A stretch of 64,000 bases of DNA from Rhabditoides inermis (taxonomy: Eukaryota; Nematoda; Chromadorea; Rhabditida; Rhabditidae). Positions within the stretch are counted from its first letter, which is position 1, and each line of letters starts with the position of its first letter. Under the pieces are notes generated by a model. It saw only the letters and a list, made by a program, of their open reading frames with translations, was not told where the DNA came from and made no database searches. Shown here piece after piece: positions 34,368-45,926 of the stretch. The position numbers and the translations under genes are program-made. Where the stretch lies: assembly GCA_963966185.1 (NCBI GenBank), contig CAWZYM010000225.1, positions 69,501 through 133,500 of the forward strand. The letters run 5' to 3'.

Positions 34368-37300
34368 GGCAATTACAAAAGTGCGGCATGCCGACATGCG
34401 GCATGCGGCATGACATTTACCGCATGCCGCATATGCCGCATTTTAGAATTAGACTTTCCGTTCGGGATCATTCTGATCAGTTGTTTAGTTTCGGTCCAGT
34501 ATCGTCCTATTGTTTGCTAGTTTACATAGTTAGTTGAATTTGCATAATATACAGCAAAAGTTCCGTGATAACCATAACCGTTCATGTATTCATGGATGTT
34601 ATCCTTGATTTTTGAAGGGAAACATACTTAATAATTTATACGGGTTTTTAACAACTCGTGCAAGATAAAAACATATGTACAAACATGACAAGATAGGAAA
34701 AATATACAACAAAACGAATCTCAAATGGGGAGCCACCGTTGGAAAGCGGCAGGGGAAAGCGCAGCAGACGGGGCCATTGTGTTTAGACAGCTACTAGGAA
34801 GGAGGTGAGAAAAGCTAGTGACGCGGACATTGGATACATGTTCCCGGGCGCTGACTCGGAATCGAGGTCGGACTACCCGTATTTCATGACCGCGTAAACC
34901 CCGGGAAGGGCGTAGGTCAAACAACCCTTCCCGGTCAATGGCGACGAATCCGGCCAGGATCTAGTAGAACATCACGATGTCCTTGACGTGCCGCCGTTGT
35001 TGGAGTGAGTGGAGGCCCAGAATCGCGTTGCGATTGTCGGCTCCATGGCTGACGCTGTTACACCTACCAAGAATGAGTCGGGTGACGTAGTTTTGTACCC
35101 TCTACAGCTGCTTGATGGATGCCTGGTCGTGAGGGTTGAAGACGCAGGTACCGTACTCGAGAAGTGGCCGAACATAGGTTGTGTAGATGTCCAGAAGGAA
35201 CTGCTGATCTGTGGAGACCACCGAGCGATAGATGCAGTAAGCGCGATTGTAGGCGTTGGCGTAGATCCGATTGCAGTGGCGGCCAAAGTGCAGGTTGGAA
35301 GTGATGGTGAATCCCAGGTCGACCATTTCCTCGACAGAGTCAATGGCGGCGCCGGCCACCAGGTACTGGTGCTTTGGGTTTTTACGCCCAATGTGAAGTA
35401 CCTTGGTTTTGTGATCAGCGAGGGGAAGTTGCCATGTAAATGCCCAGTCGTTGACGACGTTGATAGCGGTCTGGAGGGGTGACCGATCACCGTCAGGAGA
35501 GCAGGTGATGTAGACCTTCACATCGTCGGCGTACATCTTGCAGGTAGCGAGTGGCCGGATGAGCGGGATGAGATCAGCAGAGTAGATGTTGAACAGTATC
35601 GGGCCGAGAACGGTTCCCTGTGGAACACCGGAAGTGATGTCACAGGGAGGCGAGAACTGGTCGTTGACGCGTACTTGGAAGGTGCGGCCGGTTATGTAGT
35701 TGCGGATCCACTGCACTGTTGCCTCACTGAATCCCAAGGCAGATAGCTTGAGAAGCAGCTTGGCGTGGCAGACTCTGTCAAACGCCTTGGCAAAGTCGAA
35801 GTAGATGACATAGGTGAGCTGTTTGTCGACTGCGTCCGTCCAGTGATCGAGGCATTCTATCATCTGCAGTTCGGTCGACTTCCGCGATACAAAACCAAAC
35901 TGCTCCGGCGGAAGAATGGCACGGGCAGATATGTGACGTTCCAGGTGGTCCTTCAGAATCTTCTCGAATATCCGACATGCGAACGAGGTACTGGAGATGG
36001 GACGATACTTGAGCGGGTCTGTTGCTCCCTTCTCCTTCGGAATGGCAGTCACATATGACGTCTTCCAGAGAGAAGGTACGACGCCTGTGCAGATGCTACT
36101 GTTGTAGATCATTGCCAGTGGTTCAGCAACAGCTACAGCAACTCTCTTCAGAAACAGCATCGGTATCCTGTCCGGAGTGAGTGCATGAGAAGTTGACCAT
36201 CCTTCCATCAGACGACAAATGACGTGAGGAGCGAAATAGGGCATGGTGGAAGTGTTGTGCTGGGACGGGAAAGGCGGAGCACAGCCATCGTCGACGGTGA
36301 AGACTGATTGAAAGGCGGACGCAAGGAGAGACGCCTTTGAAGAATCCTTGACGACGGGCTTTCCCTCAGAGTCGCGGAGTATAGTGGCCGTGGGCTGGGA
36401 GCTGAGTCGACTGTTCACGTAGCGGAAGAAACGGTTGCGGTCTCCACTTCTAGCGATGGCACGCTCGATCGACTTCTTGTACTTGTTGAGCAGCAGCTTG
36501 CTCTTGCGGTCGCACTCCTCGAACTTGAGTTTCCGGGTATCGGATGGGTGAGAGAGCCACTCCTGGAATAGTCGCTCTCTCTGCTCGGTGATGGAGACGA
36601 GGTAGGCGGGAACTCGGATGCCGTTCGGTGAGCAGCGCTTCATCGGCACGTGACGATCAATCATCTGGTAAAGCGTCTCGGCAAAGTAGTTGTACATGTC
36701 GTCGGCGGTGGGGAGAGTGAGGAAGAGAGAACTCCATGGAAGTGCAGCCAGGTGCGAGGCGATCCGGGTGTAGTCTGCGGCCTCGAAATCACGCCTCCAA
36801 GTAGTTGGCAACGTGATGCGAGGGATGGCAGTGTCGAAAGCAATAGCAAAGTGGTCAGATTTTCCGAGCGGTGACTTCAGTGACCATGATGGGACGCAGT
36901 GGGTACTGTACAGTAGGTCGAGGGTGCCCCCATGACGGTGTGTTGGACGGTCGATGTGCTGCACCAGGTCGAATTGGGTCGTCAAATCAAGCCACGGCTG
37001 ACTAGTCGGCGTAGTTGTAGGCGGTGAGGGCCACTGTAGATCCGGCAGGTTGATGTCTCCAACGACAATGATGTTAGAGTCGGTGGTAGTGAGGTGGTCT
37101 CCGAGAATGGAAACGAGATCAGCTCCATTGGCGGCGTTGCAGGAAGGAGAGCGGTATACAACACATACTCGAAGAGACGAACCTCCCAGGTGAACGTCTG
37201 CGACAAGTAACTCGAATGCGGCAGGCACGGACAGCGAGAGGACGGTGGTGGCAACGAGAGGGGATTTGGCAAGGAGTGCCACGCCCCCTCCCTTTCGACG

Positions 37301-38047
37301 GGGACGATCACAGCGGAGTAGGGTGTAGGCGGGTAGATCGGCAGTGAGAGAAGCATCCGGATGCTTCGACTTGAGCCACGTTTCGCTGAGCATGATGAGA
37401 TCGGGCTGCTGGATGCGGACGACAGTCGCGAGTTCAGTAGTCTTATTGACTACCGACCAACAATTGAAGTAGAGAGCAGAGATGGGATGAGTGTGTAGTG
37501 GCGGCGGTGGCGGCGGCGAGTGGTCAGCAGTGAGTGGCGGCGGCGGTGGGTGGTCGGCAGTTTTTTTTAAACACTTCTCTCAACATTCAAAACCAGTTCC
37601 AAATGAAAATACATCATTTTGTTCAAACACAATCAAAAGCACAATCAGATTAATTATATCACTAATGACACTACATGTACTCACTACATGTATGCCGCAT
37701 TTAGAATACTGTAATCAGGAAACTAAAATGCGGCATGCGGTATAGTCGCCGCCTGGACGATAGTTTCTGCTATTGACAGCCGGGGTCAGTTGGCGAAACT
37801 CACTTGCGAGCGAGAGAGGTCAGACGACAAAGACTGGAGTGTGTCGCGGCCTCTTTGGTTCGCATGTCGGCTTCTTTGATCGATATTAGCGTTTGAATGC
37901 GCGCGCTCGGGTCTCCTCACGACTAGAGGGTAGATCAAATGCGACAGGAGGGTAGATCAATTTTCTACCGTGACCCGGCGAACTATCTCCCTGAATAATA
38001 TTATATATGCCATGCCGCATGCCGCATGCCGCACTTTTTTAATTGCC
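34368..38047. mobile_element. TIR element with 9-bp target duplication, host to a nested LINE
   Basis: The left end is GGCAATTACAAAAGTGCGGC. The right end, inverted, is GGCAATTAAAAAAGTGCGGC; both continue into tandem GCGGCAT units. AAAAAAGTG is present perfectly on both sides (34359-34367 and 38048-38056). A 9-bp duplication suits Mutator-like transposases, but no transposase is seen. The middle is a CR1/Jockey-like LINE, so the TIR element was probably a small non-autonomous copy that later received the LINE. Internal ATGCCGCATTTTAGAAT motifs occur at both inner sides. Confidence 0.75.
34723..37560 (-). pseudogene. CR1/Jockey-like LINE ORF2 (endonuclease + reverse transcriptase), two stops
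   Basis: The minus-strand frame is open from about 37560 to 35102. It carries the APE-type endonuclease (ALYFNCWSVVNKTTEL, IMLSETWL, NIIVVGDINLPDLQW) and then the RT (KEKGATDPLKYRPIS, YFDFAKAFDRVCH, SGVPQGTVLGPILFN, catalytic MYADDVKVY near 35520-35546). It reads on in the same frame to a C-terminal domain ending near 34723, broken by two TAG codons (about 35096-35098 and 34966-34968). Apart from these it looks whole, so it died recently. It sits inside the TIR element 34368-38047. Such enzymes integrate by target-primed reverse transcription. Confidence 0.85.
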
Positions 38048-38180
38048 AAAAAAGTGTGCTCCACGGCCAAATGACGTCACGCTTACGAGAAGCCATGTTT
38101 ATTTGCCGTTTCGTTGTTGTTTTTGTGTCGGTTTGTTTGCCTCATTTCATTCATTCATATTAAACAGATACTATTTAGCA

Positions 38181-39901
38181 AATGTGCGATATCAAGGCCC
38201 TGAACGGGTTGCTATGCGCTGAATGGTGAGTTGATTTAATCACTTTTTTCTACGCGTCTTTTTTATTTCAATTTACATATAATTGTGTTTTGCAGCCTCA
38301 GGGCAGGCCACATCTTCGGCCACCATGTGCTGTTCATGCACGACCACCTGTACAAGGAACACGGCGGTTCGTATGTGACAACTTTGTAGTACTTTAAGTG
38401 CTGCTTTTTACAATTTGATAACTAGATTCGTTAAAATCTTTATTAACCTGCTTCATGTGATGTATATTAGTTCTGTTTAGGAACAAGTAGCATCGACGAG
38501 TGCGCCATCAAGACGAAGGCGATTGTCGGTGAGTTGTTGTTCTGTGTCTGTATGTGAAGTATTGTTTCAGAAACGCTGGCGGCGCTATTGGTGCGCCCGC
38601 TGTATCCCAGCAACAACTTCTGTGAGTCGTTAGACTTTAAAGGTTATGCTTGCTTTATCACTACCAATTTGTGCTGAATCTCGTGATTTCCCTGTTTATG
38701 TGCAGTGCCAGTGGACGAGGATGAGAAGGCGGCTCGCGACAACGCCGAGGCCCACCCTCGACACAGCCGTGTGTTTCACTCAATTGCCATTATTTGGTTT
38801 TGTTAATGCGTATGTTTTAGTGTCGAATCAGACTGTCGAGGAGAAGGCGCCCAAGACTGCTTCTTCCAGTCTTCGTGAGCGTGAGTATCTAATTCGCCAA
38901 TTTGACAACTGTATTATCGTGAGAAGTGATGTTCAGTCATCATATTGTTCAGAGCCCACTGTTGGCGCAGATTCTGCCACTTCGGCAGTGACGGAGAAGG
39001 AGGAGGAGGAGAAAAGGGGGCTGAGCGTCCAGGTGAAGGAGGACGGCTCGTCAATGGTCAACGGCCTCGCATCCGCCCCCCATCCCACTCCCACTCACAA
39101 CGGTACGATTTTTTAAAAGTTATTAGTTGTTTGTGATTAGTATTTTAAGTGATTTTTAATATTAACGTATATTGCAGACGATGCTGCGATGCCGGAGGAC
39201 AATGACGTGATATTTGTTCCGGTTAAGTCCAAGAAGCACGGTGAGCGTCTTGTGTGCATTCTTATATTGACCTCGTAGACGTTGTAGTTGGTGGTGCTGG
39301 CTCTGGCGGCGCGGCAGACAAGGTGAAAAGAGAGGCGACCGAGGAAGCTCCCCCTGCCCAGAACACCTACCTCGCATCTGCCATCGGACAGATCAAACTG
39401 GAAATGTCGAAGAGTACGTAATGTTTGTCTTTGATTGAATGTCGGGTTCTGTTCATTGGAAGTTGTTTTAGGTGAAGAAGCGCGTGACGAGCTGATTGCC
39501 AACTACGGGCCGCTGCTGAGAGTGGAGGTGCCGACCGGCGATGCTCACCTTTCTGGAGGACACGTGTCCTTCAACGGGCCTGCTACAGCGGCCGCGAATG
39601 GTGGGTGATGTTCTATGTTTTCTGGTGAAAATTTATAGTCTGATGGATGAAGTACTGCTATATGTTATCGTGAGCATGCGATGTAACTGCGTGTTTAGTG
39701 AGGTGTGACCAGGTGTTTGCCGGCGCTGGCGCTGGGACCAGACAGCCTAAGCCCGAGCCAGCCGACGGGGCTGATGACACTGCGTCTGCGAATACGGGCA
39801 GCAACCAGTCTGCGATGGCTCAGCTGCGCCACAGTGGTGGGGAAGATGATGTGTTGTTTCTTGCATCAATTTTTGTATATGATATATTGTTGACATTGAT
39901 A

Positions 39902-39958
<57 letters not shown>

Positions 39959-41785
39959 CATTTGAGACGCGGCGGCTGTGCGGGGAAGGCGGGGAGACGG
40001 TGATGTGTGTACGGGAGTGGAGCAGCCTGCGCCGCCCGCCAAGCGCCCCAAGATGGAGCCTATCTCGCCACTCGCACTCGCCAACCTCACCTCAACACAT
40101 ATGGCCACTGAGAACGGTGCGTGATTGTTTAATCAAATTCAGAATCAGAATATTTATTTTCCGTAATCGCAAGTGGATCGGAGACGGCTGCGTTTTGTGA
40201 ATGTATTGTTATTGTAATTGTACATAATATGTCTTCCAGACCGATTTGGCTGGGCAGCGAATGTTCCACAGCAGAATGGTGGATACGATCAGCACCAACA
40301 GCTATCTGGTTGGTGCTTGTCAGTTTGTGTCATTGTTGGGCATGTATAATATGTTAATGGCGAAAAGAGTTGTTGTGTATTATTATCAGTCATTTGCCGT
40401 AACTGACCTAGCTGTTGTGAATGTGATGTGATGTTTTATTGACGTAATATAGTGTGTGTGTGTGTGTTTAGAGTCGGTTTACTTGGGTCTGGCGGGCGTT
40501 GACAACGCATCGGCGACCGCACCGCCCCCGCCCCACCTCTACGCGCAACCGCTCACTGCGACTGCCGAGCCCAGCAAGAGGCACACCGATTCTGGAGCAG
40601 ACCGCGACGCCAAGAGTCAGTCAGATGTTGTTGTGGTTGTTGGATTAAAGGTAGTGTGCCCTCTGATTCTGATTGCATGAGTTGTTGTTACCATGACCAG
40701 CTGATGTCTCACATCAAAATGATTTTTACAAAAGTCTCTAGGTCCGTGGCGGGACCAAGCTTGCATCTAAATTCCCATTGGAAACTCGTGCCAAGTTTGT
40801 ACCTCACCGCGAAGGAATGCGATCGCATTTTTTGTCATTCAAACAATCAAGTTGTTCGTCATGGTCGAGTGTTGGTTGTATTGCATGTACGTTGACATGT
40901 CTCGGTTGCAGAGCGCGCAGAGTTGTCGTCGAGGTCGAGGAGTCGCAACAGGAAGATGGACACTGCAGGTGGGTGGGTGTGGTTGTGTGGTGGTGCGTGG
41001 TCGGGCAAGTGACAGCAGTCTCACTCATTTCAAGCGTCGCTCGCACATGTTTTGAGTTTTATGTGTTAGCGGGCTGGTATGCCGAAGTTGTCCGTTTCGT
41101 CGTGTTTTGAACGCGTGTCGAGTATGCAGTATGTAATTAGAGAGGGCGCGCAGCGCCCTCTCTTTTGGCTTAGGATAAGGCTCGCGCCAGAATTCTCAAA
41201 AAGCGATATCCAAAGGTCATATTATCAACAATGTGAACTTGTCCAAATCATGCTAGTTAGATTCGCACCGTTCCGTAGGCCAGATCACTGGTCGACGACA
41301 TCTTTGTATCTCTTCTCTGAAAGAAGTTATGTGCGATCCCGCGCGCGCACTAGGCGAAAGGCCAGCGTGTTTCGTGTCCTTCCTTCCCGTCACGACTTTT
41401 CCCAACTTGCACTTTGCGTGTAGTCCGCCCCGCCGCCGCCAGCATCTAATGCGCGCCGGGTTTACATTGTTTTGATCCCGCCAACTATAACCAGGAGGAA
41501 GAGCGCAAAAGGCGCGATATCGACTGGTAGTGAGAAAATATGTTGGAAAAACTTTTTGTGAAACGTAACGGCGATCCGTGAATACGTTGTGACGTGTGGT
41601 GCATGGGAGAAAGAAGAAAGAAAAGGGCAGATATGAAAGAAGTAATAGCAGGTATTGAGAGAGATGGGTAGAGAAAGATGGAAAGAGAATGACAAAGAGA
41701 GAGATGGAAAGAAAGAAAAAGAGAGAGATAGAAAGAAAGAAAAAGAGAGAGATGGAAAGAAAGAGAAAGAGAGAGATGGGAAGAA

Positions 41786-41832
<47 letters not shown>

Positions 41833-42211
41833 GGAGAGAGAGCAAAAAGTGGAATAACATTGAGTGAGAGCTGAGCGAGATAGAAGGAACAGAGGGAGGG
41901 AGGTAACAGAAGGAGAGACAGATAAATTTGATATAATCCAGTCCAGATAAATAGTCATATGTAGTTCAGCACATATCGGAATTTCTTTGAAATTCAACAA
42001 AAGCACAAATATTTTCTTTAAAAAGTACTCGGCGTAAAGAGATGAACTTTGTCTTAACCCAATCCAGCAAAAGTACATCTATAAAACGTTTACAAATACT
42101 AACACAAACCTGCGCATACTGAAATGTTACGTTGTTGTTGTTGCTAACAAGTTACTACAACGACATGAACAGAGAAGAATTCAATAAAAAAAACATAGGA
42201 TAGGAGAGGGA

Positions 42212-42242
<31 letters not shown>

Positions 42243-42574
42243 GAGAGAGAGATAGAGAGAGAGAAGAGAGAGAGATGTGCAGGTTTGTGTTTGTATTTGT
42301 AAACGTTTTATAGATGTACTTTTGCTGGATTGGGTTAAGACAAAGTTCATCTCTTTACGCCGAGTACTTTTTAAAGAAAATTTGTGATTTATTTGTGTTT
42401 CGATTGTAGCATGTAGAAATGCTAATGTGTGGATTGACAGGCGCCGGCGCGTCGGCGGCGGTCGCTCGCGCCCCCATGGTGTTGTTGTGCAGTGTGGCTG
42501 CGGCCGAGTTGCTGCCAAACGACGCTGAGCCCGCGACTCGTCTCCACAACGACCATTCGACCGGTTTGTTGTAG
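38181..42574 (+). CDS. Unrecognised nuclear-looking protein, ~14 exons
   Basis: It begins MCDIKALNGLLCAEC then LRAGHIFGHHVLFMHDHLYK, whose CxxC and HxH spacing could bind zinc. Later parts are low-complexity and charged (EKEEEEKRGLSVQVKEDG; 38950-39100), with a more ordered block ELIANYGPLLRVEVPTGDA near 39490-39540. A basic KRPKMEP motif near 40040 is a candidate nuclear signal, followed by a Ser/Arg run SSRSRSRNRK near 40935. It ends NDHSTGLL with TAG at 42572-42574. I recognise no family. CTATTTAG 3 bases before the ATG is a possible trans-splice acceptor. The last large intron (~40979-42429) carries the third copy of the composite element. Confidence 0.6.
39900..39958 (+). repeat. (TTGA)n microsatellite in an intron
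   Basis: About 14 uninterrupted four-base units in an intron of the 38.2-42.6 kb gene. Confidence 0.9.
41133..42390 (+). mobile_element. Composite element, copy 3, in an intron
   Basis: It opens with the same palindrome (GAGAGGGCGC-GCA-GCGCCCTCTC, ~41138-41163) and the same ~330-bp body as 24500-24970. Intervening sequence contains an impure (GA)n tract (~41655-41840). It ends in foldback arms 42006-42115 and 42276-42390 around a GA loop. The arms match each other and differ from copies 1 and 2 at many shared positions. Confidence 0.75.
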
Positions 42575-43294
42575 CAGAGCAGAGAGGGAGATGTAGATTC
42601 TTCAGATCGCTCTGCCCATGTCTCGTCGAGGTTGAGGCGTTCTAGTCGCTCCCGCTCGGCCTCGGCCACTCGCAACGGCGAAGGAAGAGACAGGGAGGGA
42701 GGAGTGGTGGGAGACTGGTGGAAGGACAAGGTGGGTGAAATCACGGAGAGTGGCTTATGAAAGATTCGATGATGTTGAGGTTTCTGTGGGTGGAAGTTGT
42801 ATGTTGATTGTTGATTGTTGCAGACGGATAGGCGCTGCCAGTGAACAGTGATGAGCAGCAAGCAGATTATGGAATGGAGATTTAGATTATTTTTCCGTTG
42901 CCTTTGTTTCTTCCCGATGTTTTGATGTACTCATTTCTGTAGCGACATGTTTGACGTGTTTTCCAGTGAGAGTATTTACGAGTGTTCTCATGTTGTCTCA
43001 TTTTGACCGTTGTCTGTTCTCTCGTTTCTAGTAGATGCTTGAAGCCTCGAAGTCTACACTGACTATGTTATCTTGCCTCTGTTCTGTTGCTACTGGTTCT
43101 TTTTGTTGCATTATATTTGTTTACCTAACATGTTTTTGTTATAGTAATTTGTTGTTTATGTTTTGGATAATGCGGTGGAGAGAAACGTGCTGGTCGCTGA
43201 TTGATTGGATGTGTGTATGGTAATCCGAGTTGTCGATCGATCGGTCGATGCGAGGCTGCTCTCTGCTCTCTGTCATTTCATCATCTTCCACACA
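42575..43294. other. Spacer between two plus-strand genes
   Basis: No gene seen. The minus-strand open frame at 42.4-42.86 kb is a shadow of the last exon of the upstream gene plus spacer. Confidence 0.45.
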
Positions 43295-43919
43295 ATGCGG
43301 CGGCTGCCCCTCCTACTTCTGCTTCTTCTCCACGTACATGCTCGCAACTTCAGTGAGTCGGCGGTATCGATTGATTGATCGATTATCGAATGATTGCAGA
43401 GCTGTGCGACGGTCAGGACGCCATGTACAATAAGCAGAAGGACAAGGGAGTGGAAGTGTACAACAACACCCGCCCCGTCGCCACCATCCAAAACTGCACC
43501 AAGATATCGCGTCTAGGTATGCGTATGACGTCATTGATTGATTATCGATTTATCGATTGCGGGTGAGCTGCTGCCGAAGCTGTGGGTGGACCATTGCGGC
43601 GATGAGGCGATCGCATTCCGCTGGCAGGGACACATGTACATTGTCGACCTGCGACTCACGGACAGGACCAAGACGTGGATATGACGTCATCGTGGCAGTA
43701 GATGACGTCACCTTTGTAGGCGTGCGATTCGGGAGTGTCGTCACATGACGCAGGGCGCACATATCATCACGACGTCGTCCCATCTGAGGAACATCTACGA
43801 ACGATACGCATGCGTGCACTACCAACCAGATGTGGCCAAGCCGGAGAAACACCAGTGAGTGGGGAGGGGAGAGAGAGAGAGGAAGAGAGAGAGATGGTGA
43901 AAGAGGGAGGGAGAGTAGA

Positions 43920-43950
<31 letters not shown>

Positions 43951-45433
43951 ATAGGGGAGAGGGGGAGTGAGAGAATTGTGATCTCTCCAGAATCTTCTAC
44001 TTCTGCACGGAAGACGATCCGGTGCAGCACCAGGTGCGCATACCGTATCCCGTCTTCATCCTACCGTATCTGTATAGGTGGTGCTGTTTGACAAGGACGC
44101 GTCGCAAGACCCGTTTATCGCCTACAACAAGGTGAACCGCGACTGCGAGCAGACAATCAGGTACGGTGGATGACTTGGGGTACGGTAGCATTACAGTAAC
44201 CTTTCAGCCACGTGAACTACATCAAGGCGTTTGTGGTGGGAGCCGTGGCGGCGCTGGTGTTCAACACGATTGTCGCCTACTTTATCAACTATTGCTACCC
44301 GCCCATCGCCGAGATTGTCGGTGGGCTACTGTAGAGTACTGTGCGGATTACTATATTTTTTTTAGAAAACGTAATTCAAGAGGAGTCAATGTTGCCGATG
44401 CAGGAGGATCCGCAGGCCGGCTTACCGGTGTGTTATTGTAGTATTACGGTATGCTGAATTGATTACTGTAGGTACAGTCGGACAAGGTGGAGTCGCTATC
44501 GGATCACGACACGCCAAAGCCGAAGAAAAAGAAAAAGGGAGCAAGTGAGTGGGAGAGAGAGAGAGAGAAGGTGACGGAAAGAGAGGGTGTCGGTTGCAGA
44601 GAAGAAAGACAAGGACGGGAAGAAGGAGTCTCAGGAGAAGGAGAAGGAGAAAAAGGACAGCATCGAAGAAGCCCCGCAGCAGGGATTGGTATGTTTAGAA
44701 ATGTTGTTAATGGGTCAGAAGCTGAGAGTTGGGAAGAGATTAGAGAGGAGAGAGAGAAAGAGAGGGAAAGAGAGAGAGAGAGAAAGAGGGAGAGAGAGAA
44801 AGAGGAAGAGAGAGAGAGAGAGGGCGGTTCAGCTGCATCCCGCGACGCCGGTGGTTCCGACGACGACACAGGAGACGCCCCTCACCAACACCCTCACTCC
44901 CATCAAGACGGCCAACATGGACAAGACCCAGGACGAGCGATCCGCCAAGGCCGCCCCGCCCCCGCTGGCCACGCCCACCGCGACGCCGGTTGTGGACAAG
45001 GGCAAGTCGAGCAAGAGCAAGGGGTACGTTATATGATTATCAGATATATCTATAGCTGATTGTTTTCATTTTTCAGCATCAAACGCACTCAGTCGACGAG
45101 CCCTCCGAAGAAGGACCAAGCTGGAGCGGCGGGCGGGGTGCGACTTTCTCTCTCTCTCTCCCTCTCTCTCTCCCTCTCTCTCCCTTTCTCTCTCTCCCTC
45201 CCCCTCTCTCTATTCCACTGTTTCTAGGAGCTGAAGCCGAAGCCGCAGCCGTCTTCGAGCAGCCACGGACCGTCGCATCGAGACACGCAGAACGCCCAGC
45301 CGATGGAGGGAGGGGAGGTGAGGAGAGAGGGGGAGAGATCGGGAGGAAGAGGGAGAGAGAGGGAGAGAGAGAGATTCGTTTGCAGACCAACAAGCCCGCC
45401 AAGTCTACGAAGACTCGCACCACACCGCAATAG
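43295..45433 (+). CDS. Type I membrane protein with Lys-rich tail, unrecognised
   Basis: Starts MRRLPLLLLLLHVHARNF, a signal peptide, then KLCDGQDAMYNKQKD. The ectodomain includes NCTKISRL, LLPKLWVDHCGDEAIAFRW, IYERYACVHYQPD and IFYFCTEDDPVQHQ, with paired cysteines. A membrane segment follows in exon 44208-44320 (AFVVGAVAALVFNTIVAYFI). The cytoplasmic tail is very basic (KPKKKKKGA, GKKESQEKEKEKK) and Pro/Thr-rich, ending KTRTTPQ with TAG at 45431-45433. About 12 exons. The third exon's 3' splice site is odd: the phase-keeping position (43563) follows GG rather than AG. No family is recognised. Introns carry GA/CT tracts and TGACGTCA palindromes. Confidence 0.6.
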
Positions 45434-45926
45434 TGCACTTCTCAGAGACGTTTGAACGAATCCATTATGACCGATTTAGAGTTGTCTGTTATTCATAGTT
45501 GTGAATTGATATTGATTGCGATAAAGTGTGTATATCGATATGAGTCGACTGAAAGGGATGACCGCATTGCCCTAGCAACGGTATCATCCCTCACACTCTC
45601 GTGCCTCGGGGCTCTTATGCTAATTACCTGACACTATCAGAGGAGAGGGGGGGACGAGAGAGATTAGGGGGATACACCACGGAAATTCATCAAATGCCTG
45701 CAGGTGATTCTCTGCAGTTGCGTCACCTGTGTCCATCTCTCATGTCTCTGATCGTTGCGTGGAATAGTTGAGGAGGATTGAGGATTGAGATGAGAGTAGG
45801 ATTATTAGCTCCGCCTCCCTCACGAATCTCCGCCAAATGCCCTGAAGATATCATTTGCGCCACGCTCTATTGATTATTCCCTTCATGTTCACAGGCTTTT
45901 TCACAAAGTTTGCGAGCTTTTCAGAA
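45434..45926. other. Spacer upstream of the TAX-2-like gene
   Basis: No gene seen. AGCTTTTCAG ends 2 bases before the ATG at 45927, a candidate trans-splice acceptor. With ~490 bp to the gene before it on the same strand, an operon is possible but not shown. Confidence 0.4.

Noticed and set aside
34966..35098. Two TAG codons as sign of a changed genetic code
   Set aside because: Host genes here use TAG as a normal stop (for example 22782-22784 and 53839-53841).
35009..35482. 157-codon plus-strand frame
   Set aside because: Shadow of the minus-strand LINE reverse transcriptase.
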